A stretch of 23,893 bases of DNA. It comes from Novosphingobium sp. (GTDB lineage: Bacteria; Pseudomonadota; Alphaproteobacteria; Sphingomonadales; Sphingomonadaceae). The translations under genes and the position numbers were made by a program. Positions within the stretch are counted from its first letter, which is position 1. The number at the start of each line of letters is the position of its first letter. Shown one piece after another: positions 1 through 7,773 of this stretch. The notes under the pieces were generated by a model. It was not told the DNA's origin, ran no database searches, and saw only the letters and a list, made by a program, of their open reading frames with translations. The stretch covers positions 1 to 23,893 of the forward strand of contig JAIXYF010000378.1 in assembly GCA_027490345.1 (NCBI GenBank), given 5' to 3'.

Positions 1-162
1 AACTTCGTGGGCCAGAACGCGATCCAGACGCATGGCGGTATCGGCATCACGGTGGAACTCGCCATCGGCCACTATTTCAAGCGAGGCACGATGATCGAGA
101 ACCAGTTCGGCTCGGCGGATTTCCACCTTGGCCGGTTCGAGGATCTGACGCTGGCGGATTGA
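1..162 (+). CDS. Acyl-CoA dehydrogenase, C-terminal end (partial)
   Basis: The window opens inside this gene; 53 residues and a TGA stop are visible. The fragment contains NFVGQNAIQTHGGIGITVE, the C-terminal signature of flavin-dependent acyl-CoA dehydrogenases (a Q-x-x-GG-G-[IF] loop near the FAD and substrate pocket), followed by a helix ending in FKRGTMIENQFG. The family oxidises acyl-CoA thioesters to 2-enoyl-CoA in the cytoplasm, passing electrons to electron-transfer flavoprotein. The substrate cannot be judged from this fragment. The usual catalytic Glu lies upstream, outside the window. A strong hairpin follows the stop by about 25 bases. The call is firm at family level only. Confidence 0.85.
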   Translation, partial: NFVGQNAIQTHGGIGITVELAIGHYFKRGTMIENQFGSADFHLGRFEDLTLAD

Positions 163-185
163 GGCTGAAAACAGCACTTTGAAAT

Positions 186-212
186 GCCCTCTCCCCGCTG
201 TGGGGAGAGGGC
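186..212. terminator. GC-rich hairpin between convergent genes, probable bidirectional terminator
   Basis: A perfect 11-bp inverted repeat (GCCCTCTCCCC, 186-196; GGGGAGAGGGC, 202-212) has a 5-base loop. It is followed by GTTTTC on the + strand and ATTTC on the - strand. It lies between the stops of two convergent genes (162 and 223), so it can end both transcripts. The T-tracts are short. The CCCTCTCCCC...GGGGAGAGGG core also resembles a palindrome that recurs between genes in many proteobacteria, so it may be a member of a REP-like dispersed repeat. Confidence 0.7.
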
Positions 213-222
213 GTTTTCATGT

Positions 223-1194
223 TCAGGCCATCCCGGCCAGCCGTTCGCGGATGATGCCATCGGCCTGCGCCATGATGCGGTCGACCAGCTCCTTGCAGGT
301 CGGGATATCGTGGATCAGGCCCGCGACCATGCCGCAGCTCCAAGCGCCTGCTTCCATATCGCCGTCCATCATGATGCGCGGGTAGACACCCGCGACTTCC
401 TCGATGATGTCCTCGAACTTGAGGTCGGGGCCAAGGCGGCGTTCCTTTTCTAGCAGGCGTTCGACCGCCGCATTGGTCAGCACGCGCTCGGTATTGCGCA
501 GCGGCCGCATGACGAGGCGAGTGTCGAGCTCGGATGCCGCGACGAGCGCCTGCTTCACCTTTTCATGGACCGGCGCTTCCTTGGTGGCGATGAAGCGGGT
601 GCCCATGTTGATGCCTTCCGCGCCCAGCGCCAGCGCTGCCACAAGGCTGCGGCCATCGGCCATGCCGCCCGAGGCCACGAAGGGGATCGTCAGTTCCTCC
701 GCCGCCCGGGGGAGCAGGATGAAGTTCGGGATATCGTCCTCACCGGGATGGCCGCCGCATTCGAAGCCATCGACTGAAATCGCATCGCAGCCGACCTTCT
801 CAGCCTTCACGCTGTGGCGAACAGAGGTGCACTTGTGGATCACTTTGATCCCCGCATCCTTGAAATAGGGCAGGAACGGCGCGGGATTGTTGCCCGCTGT
901 CTCCACGATCTTCACCCCGCCTTCGATGATCGCGCGGATATAGCCCGGATAATCGGGCGAATTGACCGTGGGCAGGAACGTGAGGTTCACGCCGAAGGGC
1001 TTGTCGGTCATGTCCTTGCAGCGCGCGATCTCATTTGCGAGATCGGCGGGGGTTTTCTGCGTCAGGCCGGTGATGATGCCAAGCCCGCCCGCGTTGGAGA
1101 CGGCGGCGGCCATTTCAGCAAAGCCGACATAGTGCATGCCGCCCTGGATGATCGGATGCTCGATGCCGAAGAGTTCGGTGATACGCGTCTTCAT
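223..1194 (-). CDS. Nitronate monooxygenase (2-nitropropane dioxygenase family)
   Basis: FMN-dependent TIM-barrel enzyme of 323 residues. The family oxidises alkyl nitronates, such as propionate-3-nitronate, to aldehydes or ketones and nitrite; some members have other substrates. The N-terminus has the family start, FGIEHPIIQGGM (residues 9-20). AGGLGIITG follows at about 35-43, then DGFECGGHPGEDD at 142-154 with the expected catalytic His at 149, and the FMN-phosphate-binding VASGGMADG at 173-181. I place the start at the ATG at 1194 because GGGAGAG sits seven bases upstream and the family begins here. An upstream start at 1248 would add 18 residues unlike the family. The gene stands alone on the minus strand. 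The exact substrate is unknown. Confidence 0.88.
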   Translation of the reverse strand: MKTRITELFGIEHPIIQGGMHYVGFAEMAAAVSNAGGLGIITGLTQKTPADLANEIARCKDMTDKPFGVNLTFLPTVNSPDYPGYIRAIIEGGVKIVETAGNNPAPFLPYFKDAGIKVIHKCTSVRHSVKAEKVGCDAISVDGFECGGHPGEDDIPNFILLPRAAEELTIPFVASGGMADGRSLVAALALGAEGINMGTRFIATKEAPVHEKVKQALVAASELDTRLVMRPLRNTERVLTNAAVERLLEKERRLGPDLKFEDIIEEVAGVYPRIMMDGDMEAGAWSCGMVAGLIHDIPTCKELVDRIMAQADGIIRERLAGMA

Positions 1195-1263
1195 GTGTGC
1201 TCTCTCCCTTTTGCCAGAGAGATTGGACAGCGCGGCGGCTGCGCGCAAGAGCCAGGCGGCCTG

Positions 1264-2076
1264 CTATTTCTGGCAGGAGCCGCAAAAGAAGGTGGAGCGC
1301 CCGCCCTGTGCCACGCGCAACACCGGCTTGCCGCAACCGCATGCCTCGCCCTCGCGCCCATAGACGCGCCAGTCCTTGGCGAAATAGCCCAGCTCGCCAT
1401 CGGGGCGCACATAATCGCGCAAAGTGGAGCCGCCCGCGCGAATCGCTTCCTCCAGCACCGCGCGGATTTCGGGCACAAGCCGGGCGAGCGCAGCCCGGCT
1501 GACCTTGCCCGCCTCGCGCTCAGGGTGGATCTTCGCGCGGTGGAGCGCCTCGCACACATAGATATTGCCAAGGCCCGCGACGATTCGCTGATCGAGGAGG
1601 AGCAGCTTCACCGCCGCAATCCGGCCATCAAATGCTGCGGCAAGGTGCGCCGCCGTCAGGCCGGGGCCAAGCGGTTCGGGGCCCATCGCGGCAAATTGCG
1701 GCCATATCTCCAGCGAGGCGGTATCAACGAGATCGACGGAGCCGAAGCGGCGCGCATCGTTCAGCGCCAAGGTGCGCCCTGCGCCGGTTTCCAGCACCAG
1801 ATGATCGTGCTTGCCGATGTCTTCGGGGTCGATTCGCCAGCGCCCGCTCATGCCAAGGTGGAACACCATGGTCTGCCCCCGGTCCACATGGATCAGGCCA
1901 TATTTGGCGCGGCGGGAAAGGCTGGTGATCCGTGCACCGGTGAGCGCCTGCACCAGACCCGGCGGAAACGGACGGCGCAAGTCCGCACGGCGGGTTTCGA
2001 TACGCGCAATTACCTGCCCATCAAGGACATGGGTAAGGCCGCGGACGGTGGTTTCGACTTCGGGTAATTCGGGCAT
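1264..2076 (-). CDS. mutM: Formamidopyrimidine-DNA glycosylase / AP lyase
   Basis: Base-excision repair enzyme of 270 residues that removes 8-oxoguanine and formamidopyrimidines and nicks the abasic site. The start at 2076 gives MPELPEVETT, so Pro2 (the Schiff-base nucleophile) and Glu3 are in place. A longer frame from 2088 would bury Pro2 and is rejected. Lys58 (RRAKYG) matches the conserved lysine. A C-terminal zinc finger has Cys at 246, 248, 265 and 268 and Arg260 in GGRSTFFC. The first Cys pair is separated by one residue (C-G-C) instead of the C-x2-C of the E. coli enzyme. The gene diverges from ubiE across 59 bases, a common sphingomonad arrangement. Confidence 0.96.
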   Translation of the reverse strand: MPELPEVETTVRGLTHVLDGQVIARIETRRADLRRPFPPGLVQALTGARITSLSRRAKYGLIHVDRGQTMVFHLGMSGRWRIDPEDIGKHDHLVLETGAGRTLALNDARRFGSVDLVDTASLEIWPQFAAMGPEPLGPGLTAAHLAAAFDGRIAAVKLLLLDQRIVAGLGNIYVCEALHRAKIHPEREAGKVSRAALARLVPEIRAVLEEAIRAGGSTLRDYVRPDGELGYFAKDWRVYGREGEACGCGKPVLRVAQGGRSTFFCGSCQK

Positions 2077-2135
2077 GGTGCTTTGCACCTAACAGGCTTT
2101 GCGGTTGCGGCAATTCCCACGTAAAGGCGCGGGGT

Positions 2136-2888
2136 ATGACTGACGCAACTGCTGCCGAGCCCGAAACCGTCTCCTTCGGCTATGAGGAGGTGACCCCGGA
2201 AGAAAAGACCGAGCGCGTAGGCGCGGTGTTTTCGTCCGTCGCCAAAAGCTACGACCGGATGAACGACGCCATGTCGGCGGGAATGCACCGGCTGTGGAAG
2301 GACCGCTTCGTGCGCAGGGTGAAGCCGCGCAGCGGAGAGGTGATCCTCGACATGGCCGGCGGCACGGGCGACATCGCCTTCCGCATGGCGAAGCATGGCG
2401 CCGCGATCACTGTTTCCGATATCAATCAGGACATGCTCGATGTGGGCATCGAGCGCGCGGAGAAGCAGGGCATTCAGGGCCTCACCTGGTCGCGCCAGAA
2501 TGCCGAGGATCTGACCTTCGACGACCGCGCGTTCAATGCCTATACGATCGCGTTCGGCATTCGCAACGTGACGCGGATCGATCAGGCACTGGCCGAAGCG
2601 CACCGCGTGCTAAAGCCGGGTGGGCGGTTCTTCGTGCTCGAATTTTCGACCACCGAATGGCCGGGCTTCGCAGAAGTCTATGACCTCTATTCGCACAAGG
2701 TGGTGCCGCAGCTGGGCCAGATGATTGCAGGCGATGCCGATTCCTATCGCTACCTGATCGAATCGATTCGCCGCTTTCCCAAGATGCGCGAGTTCGAAGG
2801 CATGATCCGCAACGCTGGCTTCCGCCACACCAAGGTTGAGGCGATTCTGGGCGGCGTGGTCGCGATCCATTCGGGCTGGAAGATCTAA
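2136..2888 (+). CDS. ubiE: Demethylmenaquinone/2-polyprenyl-6-methoxy-1,4-benzoquinol C-methyltransferase
   Basis: SAM-dependent C-methyltransferase of quinone biosynthesis, 250 residues, cytoplasmic and acting on membrane-bound precursors. SAM motif I is LDMAGGTGD (71-79). The acidic end of strand 2 follows (VSDIN, about 93-97), then the UbiE signature YTIAFGIRNV (136-145) and the post-motif RVLKPGGRF (157-165). The C-terminal RYLIESIRRFP is also characteristic. The ATG at 2136 has only a weak purine run upstream (AAGGCGCGGGG). ubiB follows after 10 bases, so the two are very probably one transcript. As sphingomonads use ubiquinone-10, the ubiquinone role is more likely than the menaquinone one; this last point is inference. 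Confidence 0.96.
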   Translation: MTDATAAEPETVSFGYEEVTPEEKTERVGAVFSSVAKSYDRMNDAMSAGMHRLWKDRFVRRVKPRSGEVILDMAGGTGDIAFRMAKHGAAITVSDINQDMLDVGIERAEKQGIQGLTWSRQNAEDLTFDDRAFNAYTIAFGIRNVTRIDQALAEAHRVLKPGGRFFVLEFSTTEWPGFAEVYDLYSHKVVPQLGQMIAGDADSYRYLIESIRRFPKMREFEGMIRNAGFRHTKVEAILGGVVAIHSGWKI

Positions 2889-2898
2889 GGCCAGCGCT

Positions 2899-4455
2899 TT
2901 GACCGGGCACATCACGCATATTCGCCGCCTGCTGGGCTGGGGCATCACGCTTGCCCGGCACGGCGCGCTGATCGGTATCGAGAACGATGCGAACACGCCT
3001 GCGCCCGTGCGGCGGCTGGTGCAGATCGCGCGGTGGATTTCGCTGACCGGCAAGGGGCGTGACCGCGACTATGCCGGGGCGTTTCGCGCCATCGGTCCCG
3101 CTGCAATCAAGCTGGGGCAGACGCTGGCGACACGGCCCGATCTGGTGGGACCAGAGCCTGCAGCCAATCTGCTCAAGTTGCAGGACAAGCTGCCGCCGGT
3201 CGACTTCGCGTTGATCCGGCGCGAGATCGAGACGAGCTTTGAAAGGCCGCTGGAAGCCCTGTTTGCCGAATTCGAGGAAGAACCGGTCGGCGCGGCCTCG
3301 GTGGCGCAAGTCCACCGCGCGGTGACGACCGACGGGCGCAAGGTGGCCGTGAAAGTGCTGCGCCCCGGTGTGCGCGAAAAGTTCATTGCCGACATCGAAA
3401 CGTATGAGTGGGCCGCCGCGCATCTGGAAGCGCTGGGCGGTGAGGCATCGCGCCTGCGCCCGCGCATGGTAATTGCCAATTTCAAGCGCTGGACCATGAG
3501 CGAGCTGGATCTGCGGCGCGAGGCGGCTTCCGCTTCCGAATTGGCCGAGCAAATGCACGCCTTCCCCGGATACCGCGTGCCCGGCATCGATTGGGACCGC
3601 ACCAATGGCCGGGTGATGACGCTCGACTGGATCGACGGGATCAAGATCAGCGACAACGCCGCGATCGACGCCGCCGGGCACGACCGCAAGGCGCTGGCGA
3701 GCCGGCTGGTGCTGGCGTTCCTCAATCAGGCAATCAGCGGCGGCTTCTTCCATGCCGACATGCATCAGGGCAACCTGTTCATCGAAGCGGACGGCACGAT
3801 CACGGCCATCGATTTCGGCATCATGGGCCGGATCGACCGGCGCGCGCGGCAATGGCTGGCGGAAATCCTCTATGGCCTGACCACGGGCAACTATACCCGC
3901 GTGGCGGAAATCCATTTCGAAGCGCAATATGTGCCCAGCTATCATTCGGTGGCTGAATTCGCGACCGCCCTGCGCGCGGTGGGCGAGCCGATGCGCGGCA
4001 AGCCTGTGAGCGAGCTTTCGGTAGGCCAGATGCTCGACGGGCTGTTTGCGATCACGCGCGATTTTGACATGCAGACCCAGCCGCACTTGCTGCTGCTGCA
4101 AAAGACGATGGTCAGGGTCGAAGGCATCGCCACCCAGCTCGATCCCTCGATCAACATGTGGGACGTGGCGGCTCCCTTTGTGCGAGACTGGATTCGCGAT
4201 GAGCTTGGCCCCGAAGCCGCGATTGCCGACCGCATCCGCGAGAATGTGAAGACCCTGCTGCGCCTGCCCGATCTGGTGCGCCGGGTGGAAGACCGCTTGC
4301 CTGCAAGAGGCGGCGCGCCCGAAGATCCGCCGCTGCCGCCGATTGCGCTGATCGGCGATGGCCGGGTATCGGGCAAGTGGCTCGGCTATGGGCTGGCGGC
4401 TGCCATGGGCGCGGCAGCAAGCGCGGGGGTGTTCCTGCTCGGCCCGTGGGGTTGA
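2899..4455 (+). CDS. ubiB: UbiB-family (ABC1/ADCK-like) atypical kinase of ubiquinone biosynthesis
   Basis: Membrane-associated ABC1-type ATPase/kinase needed for ubiquinone assembly, 518 residues from a TTG start. I chose TTG at 2899 because TAAGG lies eight bases before it and it falls just after the ubiE stop. The ATG at 2836 would overlap ubiE by 53 bases. Diagnostic elements: KLGQ of the KxGQ motif (71-74), the Ala-rich loop VGAASVAQVHRA (130-141), Lys152 in VAVKVLRPG, HADMHQGN (285-292) and DFG (305-307). A hydrophobic tail near the C-terminus (WLGYGLAAAMGAAA) fits a membrane anchor. The acyltransferase gene follows after one base. Confidence 0.94.
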   Translation: MTGHITHIRRLLGWGITLARHGALIGIENDANTPAPVRRLVQIARWISLTGKGRDRDYAGAFRAIGPAAIKLGQTLATRPDLVGPEPAANLLKLQDKLPPVDFALIRREIETSFERPLEALFAEFEEEPVGAASVAQVHRAVTTDGRKVAVKVLRPGVREKFIADIETYEWAAAHLEALGGEASRLRPRMVIANFKRWTMSELDLRREAASASELAEQMHAFPGYRVPGIDWDRTNGRVMTLDWIDGIKISDNAAIDAAGHDRKALASRLVLAFLNQAISGGFFHADMHQGNLFIEADGTITAIDFGIMGRIDRRARQWLAEILYGLTTGNYTRVAEIHFEAQYVPSYHSVAEFATALRAVGEPMRGKPVSELSVGQMLDGLFAITRDFDMQTQPHLLLLQKTMVRVEGIATQLDPSINMWDVAAPFVRDWIRDELGPEAAIADRIRENVKTLLRLPDLVRRVEDRLPARGGAPEDPPLPPIALIGDGRVSGKWLGYGLAAAMGAAASAGVFLLGPWG

Positions 4456-4456
4456 G

Positions 4457-5563
4457 GTGCATTCCGCCACACCTCTGACCGGCCTGCGCCTTCCCAAGCG
4501 GCACTTCAACGCGCTTGATCTTTCGCGCCTGCTGGCGGCCTGCGCGGTGCTGTTCTGGCATTATCAGCATTTCTTCGTGCCGCCGGTGGACTATCAGTTC
4601 CATGTGAACCGCGCGGCGGTCTCACCGCTTTATCACCAGCTGGCCTGGCTGTTCGACTATGGCCATGTGGCGGTGCAGTATTTCTGGGCGGTCTCGGGCT
4701 TCGTCTTTGCGCATGTCTACCTTGCCGACAGCGGCGCGCGGGGGCGTTTCTGGCTGGCGCGCGTGGCACGGCTCTGGCCGTTGCATCTCCTCACGCTCGT
4801 CCTCGTGGCGGGGCTGCAGGCGGTCTACAACGGGGTGAACGGGACCGAATTCATCTATCACCATCAGGATGCGAAGCATTTCCTCCTCAGCCTCGGCCTC
4901 GCACATTACTGGGGCTGGCAGGCCGACCAATCGTTCAACGGCCCCTCATGGTCGCTTTCGACCGAAATCCTCGCCTATGCCGCGTTCTGGCTGCTGCTGC
5001 CGGGGCTCAGGCGTTCGCCGATGGTGCTGGCGCTGATGGCAGCCGTGCTGATGTTGGGCATGTTTTTCCGCAGGGTGCCCGATGGCCCCGTGCTGACCTG
5101 CATCGGCTATTTCTTCGGCGGTGTGGCGGTCTATGGCGCGGCGCTGAAAGGCGGGCTGCGCGCTGGCGTGCTGGTAATCGCGGCTTGCGCGCTGGCCGCG
5201 CTGGCAGTGTGGCTGGGATATGGCTGGCATTCGAGCAACGGCGCCACGTTGGCCGGAACCTTCGCCGCGCTGTGCGCCGTGCTGGCCATCGACACGGCAG
5301 ACCGGGATGGCAGGCTGGCAAGCGCGCGACACCTTGGCGATGCGTCTTATGGCGTCTATCTCTGGCATTTCCCGATCCAGCTTGCGCTGGTGCTGCTGAT
5401 CGATTGGGCGCTGGGCTCGCGCAGTATCGTGCAGCAGCCGGCGTTCCTGCTGTTTTTCGTCGGCTCCAGCGTGCTGGCAGGCTTTGCCTCACACCGCTGG
5501 TTCGAACGCCCGGCGCAGCGCTGGGTAATGAGGCTGGGCGGGCAGCGCGCCAGCGCAGCCTAA
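4457..5563 (+). CDS. Acyltransferase 3 family membrane protein (OafA/YrhL-like)
   Basis: Integral membrane O-acyltransferase-like protein, 368 residues from GTG at 4457. That codon lies one base after the ubiB stop, and a GGGG run at 4448-4451 could act as ribosome-binding site. The N-terminal signature FNALDLSRLLAACAVLFWHYQHFF holds the conserved Arg24 and His35 of the acyltransferase 3 fold. About ten hydrophobic helices follow, with GDASYGVYLWHFPIQ near residue 300. The family acetylates or acylates surface sugars, antibiotics or lipids using acyl donors from the cytoplasm. No substrate can be inferred. The gene appears co-transcribed with ubiE-ubiB although nothing ties it to ubiquinone. 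Its stop overlaps the stop of the next, convergent gene by two bases. Confidence 0.85.
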   Translation: MHSATPLTGLRLPKRHFNALDLSRLLAACAVLFWHYQHFFVPPVDYQFHVNRAAVSPLYHQLAWLFDYGHVAVQYFWAVSGFVFAHVYLADSGARGRFWLARVARLWPLHLLTLVLVAGLQAVYNGVNGTEFIYHHQDAKHFLLSLGLAHYWGWQADQSFNGPSWSLSTEILAYAAFWLLLPGLRRSPMVLALMAAVLMLGMFFRRVPDGPVLTCIGYFFGGVAVYGAALKGGLRAGVLVIAACALAALAVWLGYGWHSSNGATLAGTFAALCAVLAIDTADRDGRLASARHLGDASYGVYLWHFPIQLALVLLIDWALGSRSIVQQPAFLLFFVGSSVLAGFASHRWFERPAQRWVMRLGGQRASAA

Positions 5564-5964
5564 GCCGCGATTTCCGCTAGTTTGTGGTGCGGCAGGAGCC
5601 GCCACGCCGCAAGCGTCAGCACGACATGCCCAGCCTCCACAACCATCGGCATGGCCCAGCCGGGGTAGGGGCCGATCACCGCAAGGTTGAGGGCGCGGCC
5701 CGCCAGCGTGGTGCCAAAGAGCATCGCGGGGACCAGCAAGAGATCGGCGTTGCGCCGCCATGCGCCCCACATCATGCACACCGCGCCCACACCGAAGAAC
5801 GAGGTCATGTCGCCGCGGATAGTGGAAAGGCCTGCGGTGCCGATGGGCGCCAGGCCGAAAACCGCACCGGATGCGGTGGTTTGAGGGGTGAACAGGAACG
5901 AGCCGGCCATGAACAGATCGAACATCCCGACAAGGAAGATAAGCGCGGTGAGGATGAAGCGCAT
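5560..5964 (-). CDS. Small four-helix membrane protein, DUF4345-like
   Basis: Hydrophobic protein of 134 residues with about four membrane segments. It starts with a helix in MRFILTALIFLVGMFDLF. The central STIRGDMTSFFGVGAVCMMW followed by a second helix pair resembles the DUF4345 family (IRG and a glycine-rich helix), whose function is unknown; I recall that resemblance and have not searched it. The ATG at 5964 is preferred over upstream codons because AGGAG lies nine bases before it. The gene points against both neighbours, its 3' end overlaps the acyltransferase stop, and it separates that gene from coaBC. The short length matches the family, so it is probably intact. Confidence 0.65.
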   Translation of the reverse strand: MRFILTALIFLVGMFDLFMAGSFLFTPQTTASGAVFGLAPIGTAGLSTIRGDMTSFFGVGAVCMMWGAWRRNADLLLVPAMLFGTTLAGRALNLAVIGPYPGWAMPMVVEAGHVVLTLAAWRLLPHHKLAEIAA

Positions 5965-5996
5965 GAGGTGAAGCTCCTGTTGGGTGGCGCAGCGTG

Positions 5997-6030
5997 GGCC
6001 TCCTGAGGCCAGCGCGCAAGACCGGTGCGC
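5997..6030. repeat. Two adjacent inverted repeats in the divergent coaBC upstream region
   Basis: The 124-base gap between the DUF4345-like gene and coaBC contains a perfect palindrome, GGCCTC-CT-GAGGCC (5997-6010). Four bases later comes GCGCA-N7-TGCGC (6014-6018 and 6026-6030). Downstream, TTGCA occurs three times (6041, 6053, 6073). No T-tract follows either stem, so a terminator is unlikely. An operator or an mRNA leader structure is possible; no regulator can be named. Confidence 0.35.
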
Positions 6031-6088
6031 AAAAGCAGCGTTGCAAAACGGATTGCACGCAAGGGCGCGCCATTGCACAAGCGCGGCC

Positions 6089-7282
6089 ATGCAGGGCAAG
6101 CGTATCCTCCTTATCATCGGCGGCGGCATTGCTGCCTATAAAGCCAGCGAACTTGTGCGGCTGATCCGGCGCGAGGGCGGCACAGTGACCTGCGTGCTGA
6201 CCAAGAGCGGCAGCCAGTTTGTTACCCCGATGACGCTGGCGGCGCTGAGCGAGAACCCGGTTCATACCACGCTGTGGGATCTCGATGCCGAGGCGAAGAT
6301 GGGGCACATCCAGCTTTCGCGGCAGGCCGATCTGGTGGTGGTATGCCCCGCGACGGCAGACCTCATGGCAAAAATGGCAGCCGGAATCGCTGATGATCTG
6401 GCGACGACCTTGCTGCTGGCGACGGACAAGCCGGTGCTGGCCGTGCCCGCGATGAACGTGCGGATGTGGCAGCACCCCGCCACCGTGCGCAACGTGGCAA
6501 TGCTGCGCGGCGACGGGGTGGAGGTGATGGCGCCCGATGAAGGGCCGATGGCCTGCGGCGAGTTCGGCCCCGGACGGCTGCCGGAACCACCAGTTATTCT
6601 GGCCGCAATCGCCGCGAAATTGGGCGGCAGCCCAGCCGGTCCGCTGGCCGGAAAGCACGTGCTGGTAACCGCCGGGCCGACGCATGAGCCGATCGATCCT
6701 GTGCGCTATATCGCCAACCGGTCGAGTGGAAAGCAGGGCTTTGCGATTGCGGCGGCGGCGGCGCGGGCTGGCGCGCGGGTGACGCTGGTAGCCGGGCCAG
6801 TCACGCTACCAACGCCGCCCGGCGTGACGCGGGTTGACGTAGAGACCGCGCGCGACATGGCCGCTGCCGTGGCGGCTGCCCTGCCTGCCGATGCGGCGGT
6901 GATGGTCGCGGCGGTGGCGGATTGGCGGGTTGCCTCGGAAGCCGATCAGAAGCTCAAGAAAGATGGTTCGGGCGCAGTGCCCCCGCTGGTGATGACCGAG
7001 AACCCGGACATTCTGGCGCGGCTGGGCGCCTCACCGGATCGCCCGCGTCTGCTGGTGGGCTTTGCGGCCGAGACCGAGAACGTCGTGCCATATGCGCAGG
7101 CCAAGCTGAAGAAAAAGGGCGCTGACTGGATCGTGGCGAATGATGTTTCGGGTGACGTCATGGGCGGCCACCTCAACGCGGTGCACATCGTGCGCGCAAA
7201 TGGCGTGGAGAGCCTGCCCGAAATGCCGAAAGATGCGGTCGCCGCCGCGCTGGTCGAAAGGATTGCCGATGCACTTAGCTGA
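6089..7282 (+). CDS. coaBC: Bifunctional phosphopantothenoylcysteine decarboxylase / phosphopantothenate-cysteine ligase
   Basis: Two consecutive steps of coenzyme A synthesis in one 397-residue cytoplasmic protein. The N-terminal CoaC flavoprotein half has the FMN-binding GGGIAAYKA (11-19), active-site His73 in MGHIQLS, the substrate motif PAMNVRMW (120-127, Asn123) and Cys156 in the flexible flap (MACGEFGPGRL). The C-terminal CoaB half has VTAGPTHEPIDPVRYIANRSSGKQG (193-217), the nucleotide-binding strand and dimer element, then KLKKDG and ENPDIL. The ATG at 6089 is chosen because the family starts here (KRILLIIGGGIAAYK); the upstream extension is not family-like. No strong ribosome-binding site is visible. 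It overlaps dut by 14 bases. Confidence 0.95.
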   Translation: MQGKRILLIIGGGIAAYKASELVRLIRREGGTVTCVLTKSGSQFVTPMTLAALSENPVHTTLWDLDAEAKMGHIQLSRQADLVVVCPATADLMAKMAAGIADDLATTLLLATDKPVLAVPAMNVRMWQHPATVRNVAMLRGDGVEVMAPDEGPMACGEFGPGRLPEPPVILAAIAAKLGGSPAGPLAGKHVLVTAGPTHEPIDPVRYIANRSSGKQGFAIAAAAARAGARVTLVAGPVTLPTPPGVTRVDVETARDMAAAVAAALPADAAVMVAAVADWRVASEADQKLKKDGSGAVPPLVMTENPDILARLGASPDRPRLLVGFAAETENVVPYAQAKLKKKGADWIVANDVSGDVMGGHLNAVHIVRANGVESLPEMPKDAVAAALVERIADALS

Positions 7283-7739
7283 CCCCGTGCCCGTGATGGT
7301 CAAGCGCCTGCCGGGAGGCGAGGACTTGCCTCTGCCCGCTTATGCCACAGCGGGGGCGGCGGGCATGGATGTCGTCGCGGCTGAAGACGTGGACCTGGCA
7401 CCCGGCGCGCGCCATGCGGTGGCAACCGGCCTTGCCATGGCGATCCCCGCTGGCTTCGAGATTCAGGTGCGGCCGCGTTCGGGCCTCGCCCTGAAGCACG
7501 GGGTCACCGTGCCCAACACGCCCGGCACCATCGACAGCGACTATCGCGGCGAATTGAAAGTCATCATGATCAACCTTGGCGCGGAGACATTCTCCATCCG
7601 CCGGGGTGACCGCGTGGCGCAACTGGTGCTGGCGCCGGTGACGCGGGCCAGCTGGCTTGAGGTTGAGGTGCTGGATGAAACCGCACGCGGGGCAGGCGGG
7701 TTCGGTTCAACCGGAGGCCTTGCGGCGCTTCCCGGCTGA
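7269..7739 (+). CDS. dut: dUTP diphosphatase (trimeric dUTPase)
   Basis: Hydrolyses dUTP to dUMP and pyrophosphate, keeping uracil out of DNA and feeding dTMP synthesis. 156 residues, with all five trimeric dUTPase motifs: AGMDVVA (31-37), RPRSG (68-72), GTIDSDYRG (86-94, catalytic Asp89), RGDRVAQLV (112-120) and the C-terminal arm RGAGGFGSTG (140-149). The start at 7269 lies inside the last codons of coaBC (14-base overlap). AAAGGA is six bases upstream, also within coaBC, which implies translational coupling. The next in-frame ATG at 7296 would leave the first strand short. coaBC-dut adjacency is common in alphaproteobacteria. Confidence 0.96.
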   Translation: MHLADPVPVMVKRLPGGEDLPLPAYATAGAAGMDVVAAEDVDLAPGARHAVATGLAMAIPAGFEIQVRPRSGLALKHGVTVPNTPGTIDSDYRGELKVIMINLGAETFSIRRGDRVAQLVLAPVTRASWLEVEVLDETARGAGGFGSTGGLAALPG

Positions 7740-7773
7740 ACCGAAGCCCTGCTCAATCAAACCTGCGCCGCTA

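Noticed and set aside
814..2067. 417-residue open frame antisense to the nitronate monooxygenase and mutM
   Set aside because: It spans two unrelated genes on the other strand and shows no family motif.
2533..4509. 658-residue open frame antisense to ubiE and ubiB
   Set aside because: It runs opposite well-supported genes, has no recognisable domain, and is rich in Arg, His, Gln and Ala, as expected for the complement of GC-rich coding DNA.
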